Positions 43,931 to 55,381 of a stretch of DNA of 64,000 nucleotides are shown here, piece after piece. Position 1 is the first letter of the stretch, and every line of letters begins with the position of its first letter. Below the pieces are notes generated by a model. That model searched no databases. It was not told the DNA's origin and saw only the letters and a list, made by a program, of their open reading frames with translations. Position numbers and translations under genes: made by a program. Source of the DNA: Agaricus subrufescens (taxonomy: Eukaryota; Basidiomycota; Agaricomycetes; Agaricales; Agaricaceae); NCBI GenBank assembly GCA_029945375.1, contig CM057064.1, positions 2,294,001 through 2,358,000 on the forward strand. Direction: 5' to 3'.

Positions 43931-46795
43931 ATGTCTGAAATGTCCTCTGTTATTGCACAAGGCCCTGTTCATACCTCCTCTACACCTCAGAGGCCCTCTG
44001 TCCCTCCTGCTCCTACTCCTGCTCCTGCCTCTGCTATCATTCCTGCCCCTGTTCACTCTTCTAGGGCTAGGGGAAACTTGGCCAGGAACCAAACTTTTAC
44101 CAACTCCTTGGCCAGTGCTATTGATGGCCAACAGGCTGCTGCCACTCATAACAATAAAGGTAAAGGTAAGGGCAGAGGTCGCAAACTGTGTCACAAGTCT
44201 AGTAAGTAATTTCTCATATCATAATTCTCTATTTTTACCAGTATGATAGAGGGTAGAATGGAACAACAAGAAAGTGTTAGTGAAGTTGGTGAGTATTTCA
44301 TAATAGCAAGTATAGCTTATCCTGATATTCTTATAAGAACCTGGTACTACTAGTACCACTACTACCCCAGTTCAAGATAGTAAGTATGATTTCTATTTGT
44401 TGTATAACATCTTCTTATAATATTATTAGCTCCTGTTAGTGGTCTGGTTTCTAGTGGTACTACTAGTACCATTACTACTGAAGTTCAAGATGGTAAATAT
44501 GATTTCTATTTGTTGTATAACATCTTCTTATAATATTATAAGCTTCTGTTAGTGATCAAGTTTCTGGTGGTACTACTAGTACCACTACTACTCAAGTTCA
44601 AGATAGTAAGTAAAAGTTTCATTTTTGTGTAACACTTTCTTATAGTATTATAAGCTCTTGTTAGTGGCCAGGTTTCTGGTGGTACTACTAGTACCACTAC
44701 TACTCAAGTTCAAGATGGTAAGTAAAAGTTTCATTCTTGTGTAACACTTTCTTATACTTCTATTAGCATCTAGTGGTGGTCAAGGTTCTGGTGGAAGGGT
44801 AATCAGTAAGTTCAAATCTATATAACATATTCTTATACTTATATTTTTGTAAGGGCGTTCTGCTATTCCCAATCTTCCTCCTAAACTTCTTAATCGTCGT
44901 GGTCAGTTCAAGTGGGATGCTACAGTTAGGGTTGAGTGGAAGAAAGCTGTAAAAGAGAAGGAGTATGATGTTAGAGATAAGGGCTTGAAGAAGAAATCAT
45001 ATGGGGCTAGAAAACGTAGGTTGCATCATAGGGCTGGTGTTAGCTATGTGGCAGGTGGTGAAGCTAGCAAGTCTTCTCTTGCTGATCTTGGTTTGGGAGG
45101 GGATGATGACTTGATGGACATTGATAGTTCAGAGCATGAAGATGATGTAAATGAGTAACTTTGTTGAATATTAGCATTCTTTTCTGATGGTCTGCTAGGA
45201 AATTGATGAGTCTCAAGCCAGTTCTGTGATTATTATTTCCATGTTCAATTTCTATCTGTCTAATGATTTCTTAGTGGTGTTCATGTTGTCTCAATGGAGG
45301 AGACTTATATCTCTGCCAATGTCACCGTGCTGTTTGTTACAAATGCCTTGGTAACATTGCAACACAGCCTAATCTTGGCAAGTTTACCTGTCCATATTGT
45401 TGGAAAGAGAATGATACAAAAATGGGAACAGTCACTCCCTATGTTGTCAGTACACACAGAACTATTACTTTGAAATTGATCTAACTATAATTTTAGCCTT
45501 TTAAAAACTCTGCTGAAGTAGTATTCATAAAGTCCTCTCTAGTTTCTAGAAGTAGACTGCCAGAAATATGTCCTGGTACCCTTTGTTTGATAAGCTTTGT
45601 GCTCAAAGGTTTTGACACAGAGTCTACTGTGGCATCCCTCATCTATCTCCATCTCAAACATTATTTTCTCAATACCTCTACTAGCAAAGTTCAACATTTT
45701 ATTGTTGAATTTGATGATGACACAGATAAAAAAGGACAGTTAATTCATTGGAAGAATATGAAAAAGCTTCTTCCAGATTTTGAACAGTGAGTAGATTTAT
45801 TCCTAGTATAAATCTAACTCTAATTAAAACTAGATTTGATCGTTTTTTGATTTTCATAACCACTCATTCAACACCTGATGGTGACCTCTGGGTCAAAGGC
45901 ACAGGAAGAGATGAAAATGAAGACCGATCTGCTTTTGATATTGAAAATGTGAAGTATAATCTAATTCAAAGTAAAATTCTGATATACTAATAATTTGTCC
46001 CAGTTTTTCACTTTTCTCTTTCCCAAGAGATTCATTGAAATCATAAAAACTGATCTTAGAGCTAGTCTCTTTCTTTTGTGCTGTGAAGGTCCTTTTGTAC
46101 AAAGGGAGCTTCTTGCACGTATTCACAGTTTTACAAAGGAGTGAGTATTTTTTAATCTGTTATTCTCCTGTCTAACTTTGATTTTGAAGCAAATTTTGGC
46201 TTACAACTGCCTTTGTCAAAAAAGACTTTCATCCAACATCTGTTCACACATTTTTGATGAATTTTGTGACCACAGTTTATATCAACCAAAAGCCATCAGT
46301 CTTCCCCAATCTTTTAGAAGCACAATATGAATTAGGTGCAAGTATTGATGGAATTATGATGTCTAGGAGGGGTGACAATGGGTTTTGCTTATTACGTTGG
46401 GTTAATGCCCTTTATAGCCCTTGTGGTGCTCCTGCTCCAACTTGTTGTCCTAATTGTGGAGCATTTTTACCCTGGTCTGTCAAGGAGGTTTTCCCTGCTC
46501 AAAATCCTTCAGAAAAGATACCAGGTATACATAAAGGTATATTCAATATTGTTAGTCATCTATGTCTGTACTCAAATATTTTACAGATCTGCAACCAATG
46601 TCTTTATATTGCAAAAATCCAAGTTGTGCTTTGACACTTCATCGGAAACATCCCTCATCATCTTTTTTGGTTACAAATAGTTATCCTCCACCTCATACAA
46701 TTGCTGGCAGGGTCTGGGGATATTGGGTTGGATGTTGGATGGAGTCTTCTGATACAGATCAAACTTTTAATTTATCTTTTGATGATGTTATATAA
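43931..46795 (+). CDS. PHD-like zinc-finger protein of the giant element, with duplicated mini-exons
   Basis: The ATG at 43931 opens a Pro/Ala-rich exon ending in a basic NNKGKGKGRGRKLC. At 44330-44760 comes a run of small exons, each coding one GTTSTTTTQVQD unit. At 44855 follows a basic exon (FKWDATVRVEWKKAVKEKEY, KKKSYGARKRRLHHRAG) with an acidic end. Next, at about 45278-45415, comes a PHD-like finger: WCSCCLNGGDLYLCQCHRAV, then CYKCLGN and FTCPYCW. Later exons contain IYLHLKHYFLNTSTSKVQHF and a second Cys cluster near 46430-46460 (CGAPAPTCCPNCGAFLPW) and 46600-46630. It ends with the TAA after SFDDVI, 90 bp from the convergent transposase gene. A chromatin or DNA-binding partner of the transposase is likely, but the function is unknown. 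Confidence 0.7.
44330..44765 (+). repeat. Tandem mini-exon plus intron array
   Basis: A unit of about 110-115 bp, one 63-nt exon and one intron of about 50 nt, is repeated four times (the first exon is shortened). Every exon begins and ends in phase 1, so any number can be added or skipped without changing the frame. Introns are also alike (GTAAGTATGATTTCTATTTG in the first, GTAAGTAAAAGTTTCATT in the last two). Exon products differ only slightly. Confidence 0.85.
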
Positions 46796-46884
46796 CTAAT
46801 TTCTACTCTGTGGTACTCTCAATTCAAAGTGTTCAAGGTTTTGTCAACTATTAAATGATAGATACATATAAACCAATCAAAGTA

Positions 46885-49800
46885 CTATTTTACCATTTTT
46901 TGAATTTTACTGCGGTTCCATAATGAAAGAAAAACACTAGTATATAATATGGCCCTTTCCTGCCCCATATATCTGATAGACTTTCTAATTTTTGCCAGTC
47001 CACCATTTCCACACTCAGCTGCACTAGAGTTAACCCTAGCTAATAAAGGTTGACTTTCAGCATATGTAGACATGAAAAAGGCCTTGCTACATCTGCTATG
47101 ACCTTGTGAATGAAAATTATCAATGAGAAAAACTGTATCAGAGAAAAACTCTGGTTCCCTGGTCCTACAATATGGACCAAGTTGACAAGCAAAATCATAA
47201 ATAACATATTTTGGAGCTTTAGGCCATCTAGTGACCATAGCTGAGAAAACATCATTTCTTCCTTCACTTGAAGGAATGCAATGATATCCATAGCATATAC
47301 TATGTGGACACCATGCACACATAAGCCCACCTGTTAGTTGGTTTTGACCATATTCATGGTAGTATTTGTTACACTGCCCTCCTCTTTTCTTAGGTTCCTT
47401 GATATTTTCATACCTGAGTCCAGGATATGTAGGCCTATGTCTGATCTGGGGCATACTATATTTTGTTCCACTCTAAAAATAGTCTTAGTATATTGATTTA
47501 TTGAACAGGTATTTGATATCTACCTTTTTCCACCCACCATCAGCATGGGGTGCTGCTGGGTCACAAGCTGGGCTTTCATATGTAATCATTTGCTTTGTAA
47601 CATCTTCTGTTTTCTTGATTAATTGTGTACAAAGTGCCAATGTTGATAAATCCCAGAAAGGTAAATTAGCTTGTTGTTCCATTTTCAATAGCCAATATAG
47701 ACATGGAATGCAAGCAAGATAATTCAGTGTAGTTGGTGATGGAGATGCCACAAATGCTTTGAGTTGCTGTAGTGCAGGTCTGTTGATGACTTGAAGAATA
47801 GAATCTGGGCTACTAATCTAATCTTTTTTAAGTCTAGTATCAAACAATTATATATGCAACTTACTTGTTTAAAAAATGCTATAACCTCAGTGGGGCATTT
47901 TTTCTTGAGTAATAAAGCTGATGGAGAGCAGTATTTCTCAAAAAAAGAATGCAGAATTGGTTCTTGTATTTCAAGCATTTCTTGTAATAGAGGTATTTGC
48001 TTGATTCTAGCCATCATATCTTGTGTCTGTTTGGTTTGGTCTTGTATATCTTCATCATCTGTAGACTCTTCCTCCCATTCTTTTGATTTTCCTTTTGAAG
48101 TAGTGACTGATCCACTATTGAGTGGTCCAGAAAAGATGTTTGCCATTAGTTTCCGGATTTCTGGTGATGAAATAACAGTTTGATGGCGGTAGTAAGAACA
48201 GCTTCTGATGGTAGAGTTTTGGTGGATAGTGGTTGGGGGGTAAAGTGATGAATGTAGATGTTTCTGGTTGAAACCCACAGTAACACCATCCCATATGACT
48301 GTTTCTGGAGCTATTCCACATTCAGGACATTGAAAGTCATTTTCAAGAGTAAGTAGGCCAGCATAGCTAAACCAGGCTGCTCTGAAAATCTTTTCATCCA
48401 CAAAAGGAGAATCAGAGTGGTATCTCTGATATCTAATTGATACCGTCTTGATCCAGGCAGTGAATGGAGTTTCAGAAGATATATATGCTGCAGTATACTC
48501 TTCTAAGAGATCATGGGTGAACAAGGCATGGTTATTGAGATTGAATATTCCCAAATCACTGCAGTCAGGGCCAATGGCTTTGTATCGGGATGATTGACAA
48601 TGTGTGCAATGTTGCAGTTGAATTTGGGTGTGGATTGACTTGGTAAGAGTATAGATAATGCAAGGTTTGGTGTAAATGTCATGGTTTTGCTGGAATTGCT
48701 GTCCACAAGAACACTGAGATGATGGAGATAATAAAAGAGGTCCATCAAAGGCTAGAACTGGTGGAACAATCTTGTAAATCTTATCTGTAGAAATTCTTGC
48801 CCAGGTTGGTGGGGGTAATGAGATATAGGATACAGAATGCATAATCTTGATATTAGGCATAGAAATTGAAACTATAAGTATTATTAGCTTTGAGTTTTTA
48901 TAACATAATTAAGTTTACCTGATAATCCATGATTCATATCTAGTGCCAAGTTTTCAGAAGATTCTCCCAGGTATTTCTTGACAGTTTTAATATGAGGGCA
49001 GAAAGGATTATTTGTTCCATCTTTGGAACATTGCCATAAACCAGAGTGGATGTCAGAGCCAACTAATGTGATTACTGCTCTAGCTTTCACAAGTGAAGGA
49101 AGTTGACTAGAACCAACAGAGAACAGAGTTGTGTGCTCTGCATCAATCAACTCCTTAGAAAAAATTGAAACAAGATCAAGCTTTTCTATAGTAAAATAGT
49201 TAGACAATAAGAATATTAATAAGACTATCATTTACCTGGGCTGTTTTCAAATATGCCTTCACCATATTCTTTTAAAAACCTTTGATGAACACATTTGAAA
49301 TTTGTTGTTGCTGCAGTGCAGTAACAAACAGGTTCTGAAGTTGATGATGCTCTATCAATTTGTAAATGATGCCATTTGCCCTGTGTTAATTGTATTAGTT
49401 AACTGGATTTTATAAATTAGCTGCAGTATAAATCTTACTGTAGATGATCCATTTTTTGTATCCCATCCTTGTATTACAAACACATCCTTACTTATAGGAT
49501 AAAATGGCATTGCATTGACAAGCACAGCTTCAACAAATTCATGATAAAAGTCTGTTGCCAAAGATATGGAAGAATGGTCTAAAAATGGATTCAAAAATCC
49601 ACTTGAAGTGGCTTCTGAAATTTCAGTGGACCCTTCACCTTCACCAGTAGTTAGGAAAGGGCCACTATTCAATGAATCAGAAAAAAAAGTATCTGGTGAA
49701 GAAAATTCAAAAGGGATAGAGTTTATAGCTGGAACAGGATCTTTGATAAACAATGCTTGTTTAGATCTTGTTGAATGTCCTGTTTTTTGTTTTTTTTGAG

Positions 49801-49948
49801 GTGTAAAAGATAAAGATAAATCTGGAGATTTATCAAAGTTATCAAGAGTTAAAGTAGGTGGAGAGTTGGGTGGTGTATCCAATGTTATTTGGATAGGATT
49901 GGGAGGGTTTTTGTTGTGACACTTTTGTGATTGGCCTTTTTTAGACAT
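46885..49948 (-). CDS. KDZ-type transposase with cysteine clusters
   Basis: ATG at 49948 (MSKKGQSQKCHNK). A Ser/Pro-rich N-terminus is followed by a SWIM-like cluster CYCTAATTNFKCVHQRFLKE (about 49270-49335), a second cluster WQCSKDGTNNPFCPHIKTVK (about 48965-49035), and a third, CxC-type, with CSCGQQF and CTHCQ (about 48590-48720) plus ECPECG-like DFQCPECGIAPETVIWDGVT. The catalytic part near the C-terminus has PHSICYGYHCIPSSEGRNDV, YDFACQLGPYC (about 47180), IDNFHSQGHSRCSKAFF (about 47077-47125) and SSAAECGNGGLAKIRKS (about 46985-47035). These supply the expected D, D/H and E positions. This composition is that of Kyakuja-Dileera-Zisupton transposases with associated CxC clusters. About eight short introns. 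It is head-to-head with accessory protein 2. Confidence 0.75.
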
Positions 49949-50252
49949 TGAGATAAAGGAATAAAGAGAGGGGTGAGGAACAATAGTCACTTAGAGTTTA
50001 ATATATATGTAGACAGTGAAAATTGATTGCTATATTTAGCAAGTTTTATTAATTAATCTAAACAAACACAAATAGTTGCCCCAAAATTTGCTGAGTCTAA
50101 ATCTAATATTAGAAATAAATTGTATAGAAAGTTCTAGAATCAAATAAACAATAGTCAACAATTTCCCCAATATCAAAAATTTTGATCCAAGAATATATAA
50201 GAGTCTAGTATTACTAGTATTTTAATCATCCCTGCATTTTAGCCATCCTCTG
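49949..50252. promoter_or_regulatory. Divergent promoter between transposase and accessory protein 2
   Basis: About 305 bp of strongly AT-rich DNA separate the two start codons, with TTTAATATATATGTAG near 49998. A shared promoter is inferred from the layout. Confidence 0.45.
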
Positions 50253-51550
50253 ATGCATTCCCCCCGTACTCCACGTACTCGTCGTCCCACTCAAAAACTC
50301 TTGGATAGTGGCAATGCTATTCAAAAGAAGAAAAGACAGCCTGCTAAATGCCATATTTGCCCAGGTTTTCCTCTTAAAGCTATTTGTAGCTGTAGAAAAC
50401 AGCAACAACAAACAGCTTCTTCCTCAAGTATTTCAAATACCTTATTTACAAGTACAGATCTTTTTTCTCACAGTATTTTTTTAGATTCTTTTGCAACTCC
50501 AGCCATTTCTCAGACTTTTTCTATAAACATAAATTCTCCTGAAATTAACTCACCCACAGTGTTACTTCCACATTCATCTCCTACACCCAACAATAATTTT
50601 GTATCTACACCAATACCTTTATTCAATTTTCCAGATACCTTGGGTACTCCAGAAAATTCATCAAATGGAGAAGTTGTAAGTTCAATTTTTCTTATAAAAT
50701 ACTAATGTAACTTAAACTTTAGAATGACTCTCAGATCAACAATATGATGTCAAACTCATCTGATCTTATGGTAAGTTTCTATTTTACAAAAATTGATAAG
50801 AACTAATATATATAGATTGATCCACAACTGCTTGATCAAGATAATCAGGATCTAGATCCTGAAATTGGCACTTCTGAAAATGTCCAAGAATTATCACCTA
50901 AAAAAAATGCAAAAACTGTCCCTTCAGTGAGGAATCCAATTTATGGCTTGGTAGAGGGAGTCAAGAAAGGAAGTGCAGTTTATGGTATGTTTCAATTATA
51001 AAATGCTTTTCTGTTGAATTTTAACAAAGATAAGATGTTGCAAGAACTCGTGAACTTCCTGGTAAAATCAATATGCTAGGAAAGTCAACCTCTAGATATA
51101 GAAGAGAACTACCAGACATCATTGCAAGGGCAAGTAAACTATTATTTTTAAATCTGTGATTGACTTTATTCATATTATTGCCAGTGTGAACGGTTGGCTG
51201 TACAGTGTGATGTCTACATGATGTTAGTGTGTCAGCAAGCCAGTGGCTCTTCAGCTGCTGTGCACTATACCTCTCCTAGGCTCAGAAAAGAAGCCAAGCA
51301 AGACACTGTGGAAATTATTCAAAACTATCAATCTTTGATGAACAAATTATTGTTGTCTCGGAGACAAGATGCATTAGTTGCTATCAAAGAGAAAGAAATA
51401 GCTGAAAAAGAAGCACAAGAAGCACAAGAGAGAACCAGACAGGCAGAAGAAAGAATAAAGGCACAAGAGACACAATTGGAGGCCCAAAGTATTTTGCTAC
51501 AAAAATTACAAGCTCAAATGGAGGAATTGCAAGCACAAAGAAAAGAGTAA
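50253..51550 (+). CDS. Giant-element accessory protein 2 (Cys-rich start, coiled-coil end)
   Basis: The ATG at 50253 starts with a basic region (MHSPRTPRTRRPTQKLLDSG) and a Cys/His patch CHICPGFPLKAICSCRK. A Ser/Asn/Pro-rich, probably disordered stretch follows, then several very small exons (NDSQINNMMSNSSDLM; then a segment ending in YGLVEGVKKGSAVY). The last exon (51194-51550) forms a long coiled coil of heptad-like Glu, Lys, Gln and Ala (AIKEKEIAEKEAQEAQERTR). Introns are about 40-60 nt. No family was recognised. The basic start and coiled coil suggest a dimeric DNA-binding protein; it is a candidate for binding the neighbouring 34-bp array, by inference only. Confidence 0.65.
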
Positions 51551-51659
51551 AGTAGACAAAGAATATGAGACTGTAAATAGTTATTTGATGTTAATTTCTG
51601 AGATAAAAGATACTTGAACTATTCAACTGCTTTTAACATGATTGATAGAAATTTTCCCA

Positions 51660-54600
51660 ATGTAGTAGGATTCTACTGCTTATATTATAGTAGAATCCAA
51701 CTGGCCACAATGTATGCACTGTGGTAGAATTCCACTTCCTATGATTTTCCTCTTCACTACTATTTCGCTACTCCAGTAAAATTCTACTATTCATAAGTGT
51801 AGCTCTGCAAAAGGATCCCACTGATCAAAACTTTCCCAATGCAATAGAATTCTGCTGCACACAATAGCCTGACTGTAGTACAATTGTACTGCCCACAATA
51901 TCCATACTACAATAGAATTCTACTGACCTCAATTTTTGCACTGCAGGAGAATACTACTATGAACAATGTCCCTAGTGCAGCAGAATTCTACTATCCACAA
52001 TGTCTCCACTGCAGTAGAATTCTACTGCTCACAATATCCCCACTGCAGTAGAATTCTAATGCTCACAATATCCTTGCTGCAGTAGAATTCTACTGCTCAC
52101 AATATCTCTGCTAGAGTAGAACTCTACTGCTCATAATATCTCTGCTGCAGTAGAATTCTACTGCTCACAATATCCCTGCTGCAGTAGAATTCTACTGTCA
52201 ACAATTTACCCACTGCAGTAGAATTCTACTGCTCACAATATACCTGCTGCAGTAGAACTGCTCTACTGCTCACAATATACCTGCTGCAGTAGAATTCTAC
52301 TACCCACAATATCCCCACTGTAGTAGAATTCTACCACCCACAATATACCCATTGCAATAGATTTCTACTGTTCACAATATCCCCACTGCAGTAGAATTCT
52401 ACTGCTCACAATATCCCTGCTGCAGTAGAATTCTACTGTCAACAATTTACCCACTGCAGTAGAATTCTACTGCTCACAATATCCCTGCTGCAGTAGAATT
52501 CTACTGCTCACAATATCCCCACTACAGTAGAATTCTACTGCTCACAGTATCCCTGCTGCAGTAGAATTCCTGCTGCTCACAATATCCTGCTGCAGTAGAA
52601 TTCTACTGCTCACAATATCCCCGCTGCAGTAGAATTTCTGTAGGAATTCTACACAATATCCCCACTGTAGTAGAATTCTACCACCACAATATACCCATTG
52701 CAATAGATTTCTACTGTTCACAATATCCCCACTGCAGTAGAATTCTACTGCTCACAATATCCCTGCTGCAGTAGAATTCTACTGCCTACAATATCTCCAC
52801 TGTAGTAGAATTCTACCACTCACAATATACCCATTGCAGTAGAATTCTACTGTTCACAATATCCCCACTGCTGTAGAATTCTACTGCTCACAATATCCCA
52901 CTGCAGTAGAATTCTACTGCTCACAATATCCCCACTGCAGTAAAATTCTACTGCTCACAATATCCCAACTGCAGTAGAATTCTACTGCTCACAATATCCC
53001 CACTACAGTAGAATTCTACTGCTCACAGTATCCCTGCTGCAGTAGAATTCTACTGCTCACAGTATCCCTGCTGCAGTAGAATTCTACTGCTCACAATATC
53101 CCTGCTGCAGTAGAATTCTACTGCTCACAATATGTAGTAGAATTCTACCACCCACAATATACCCATTGCAATAGATTTCTACTGTTCACAATATCCCCAC
53201 TGCAGTAGAATTCTACTGCTCACAATATCCCTGCTGCAGTAGAATTCTACTGCCTACAATATCTCCACTGTAGTAGAATTCTACCACTCACAATATACCC
53301 ATTGCAGTAGAATTCTACTGTTCACAATATCCCCACTGCTGTAGAATTCTACTGCTCACAATATCCCCACTGCAGTAGAATTCTACTGCTCACAATATCA
53401 CAATATCCCCACTGCAGAATTCTACTGCTCACAATATCCCCACTACAGTAGAATTCTACTGCTCACAGTATCCCTGCTGCAGTAGAATTCTACTGCTCAC
53501 AGTATCCCTGCTGCAGTAGAATTCTACTGCTCACAATATCCCCACTGCAGTAGAATTCTAGTGCTCACAATATCCTTGCTGCAGTAGAATTCTACTGCCT
53601 AAAATATCTCCACTGTAGTAGAATTCTACCACTCACAATATCCCCACTGCAGTAGAATTCTACTGCCTAAAATATCTCCACTGTAGTAGAATTCTACTGC
53701 TCACAATATCCCCACTGCAGTAGAATTCTACTGCTTACAATATCCCTGCTGCAGTAGAATTCTACTGCTCACAATTTACCTGCTGCAGTAGAATTTTACT
53801 GTTCACAATATCCCCACTGCAGTAGAATTCTACTGCTCACAATATCCCCACTACAGTAGAATTCTACTGCTCACAATATCCCCACTGCAGTAGAATTCTA
53901 GTGCTCACAATATCCTTGCTGCAGTAGAATTCTACTGCCTAAAATATCTCCACTGTAGTAGAATTCTACTGCTCACAATATCCCCACTGCAGTAGAATTC
54001 TACTGCTTACAATATCCCCACTGCAGTAGAATTCTACTGCTTACAATATCCCTGCTGCAGTAGAATTCTACTGCTCACAATTTACCTGCTGCAGTAGAAT
54101 TTTACTGTTCACAATATCCCCACTGCAGTAGAATTCTACTGCTCACAATATCCCCACTGCAGTAGAATTCTACTGCTCACAATATCCCCACTGCAGTAGA
54201 ATTCTACTGCTCATGATATCCCTGCTGCAGTAGAATTCTACTGCTCATAATATCCCAGCTGCAGTAGAATTCTACTGCTCACAATATCTCTGCTGGAGTA
54301 GAACTCTACTGCTCATAATATCTCTGCTGCAGTAAAATTCTACTGCTCACAATATCCCTGCTGCAGTAGAATTCTACTGCTCACAATATCCCAACTGCAG
54401 TAGAATTCTACTCCTCACAGTATCCCCCACTGCAGTAGAATTCTACTGCTCACAATATCCCAACTGCAGTAGAATTCTACTGCTCACAATTTACCTACTG
54501 CAGTAGAATTCTACTGCCTAAAATATCTCCACTGTAGTAGAATTCTACCACTCACAATATCCCCAGTGCCATAGAATTCTACTGCTCACAATATCCCCAC

Positions 54601-54935
54601 TGCAGTAGAAATCTACTGCTTACAATATCCCTGCTGCAGTAGAATTCTACTGCTCACAATTTACCTGCTGCAGTAGAATTCTACTGTTCACAATATCCCC
54701 ACTACAGTAGAATTCTACTGCTCACAATATCCCCACTGCAGTAGAATTCTACTGCTCACAATATCCCCACTGCAGTAGAACTCTACTGCTCACAATATTC
54801 CCACTGCAATAGAATTCTACTGCTCACAATATCCCTGCTACATTAGAATTCTACTGCACGCAATATTCCTACTACAGTAGAAACCTACTGCTCCCAATAC
54901 CCCCAGTGCAGTAGGATCCTATCCCTCAGTTAGAT
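51660..54935 (-). repeat. Right subterminal array, about 90-95 units of 34 bp
   Basis: The typical unit is GCAGTAGAATTCTACTGCTC followed by ACAATATCCCCACT. Read in reverse complement it gives the palindrome, then GCAGTGGGGATATTGTGA, recognisably the left unit (GGGGGATAGCTGTGTG). The arrays are therefore inverted relative to each other. Higher-order blocks recur, such as the group with TTCTACCACCCACAATATAC and AATAGATTTCTACTG near 52320, 52680 and 53140. The outermost copies (54905-55025) drift to a GGATCC core. Confidence 0.93.
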
Positions 54936-55070
54936 ATCATGTCAGTAGGATCTTACCAGGCTTGATATCCAGAAGTCAATAGGATCCTATTAGAAACAAT
55001 GTGCAGCCTGAATGGTAGGATCCTACTCTGGGATGTATAGCTGTGATAGTCAGAGCCTTATATAATACTC

Positions 55071-55136
55071 CAAAAATGTACAAGGGGCTGTATGTAGGTT
55101 GTACAGCCGGCTGTATGCCTTATGTACAGTATGCAT
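55071..55136 (-). repeat. Right terminal inverted repeat of the giant element
   Basis: Reverse complement begins ATGCATACTGTACATAAGGC and matches the left repeat at 36082-36147. About 40 nt further out, the direct repeat ATTTTTGGGGC (55177-55187) follows. Confidence 0.85.
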
Positions 55137-55187
55137 AAATCAGCTACGTGGTATTTTTTGTTAAATTTTACAGTGGATTTTTGGGGC

Positions 55188-55381
55188 TACTTAGGCCGGC
55201 CGACTCACATGCATCCGTTCCTCAGTAGACTGCCCTAAACATGAATGAAGTATTGGTTTGCTCACGCAGGTGTCTGATATAGGTGTCGAAGCACGCCGGT
55301 ATTGGCTGTTCGGCTAGGTGACTATAGTAATTAGGCAATAGTATTGACGGCACTCTGCGTTTCTGGTTTAACTACGTTATG
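55188..55381. other. Flank between the giant element and BTB paralogue 4
   Basis: About 190 bp of host-like sequence after the element, containing GGCCGGCC at 55193. It is the 3' flank of the BTB gene. No feature is seen. Confidence 0.4.

Larger units (their letters stand above)
36073..55176. mobile_element. Giant KDZ-type DNA transposon (about 19 kb)
   Basis: Boundaries are inferred from three nested symmetric signals. First, an 11-bp direct repeat, ATTTTTGGGGC, lies at 36062-36072 and 55177-55187; extended to 17 bp it has two mismatches. Second, imperfect terminal inverted repeats of about 65 bp lie at 36082-36147 and 55071-55136. Third, two subterminal arrays of the same 34-bp unit in opposite orientation lie at 36290-37341 and 51660-54935. 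Inside are four intron-rich genes including a KDZ-like transposase. It sits between the promoter of BTB paralogue 3 and the 3' end of paralogue 4. The repeat-to-TIR distances differ (about 10 and 40 nt), so the outer ends are approximate. Confidence 0.78.

Noticed and set aside
51660..54935. Second CRISPR-like array or centromeric satellite
   Set aside because: Same reason as the left array. It is tied by inversion to the other end of a transposon, which explains it better than a centromere.
36073..55176. TET/JBP dioxygenase gene inside the KDZ element
   Set aside because: KDZ elements of basidiomycetes can carry one, but none of the exons here shows the expected iron-binding HxD layout. The PHD-like protein does not fit.
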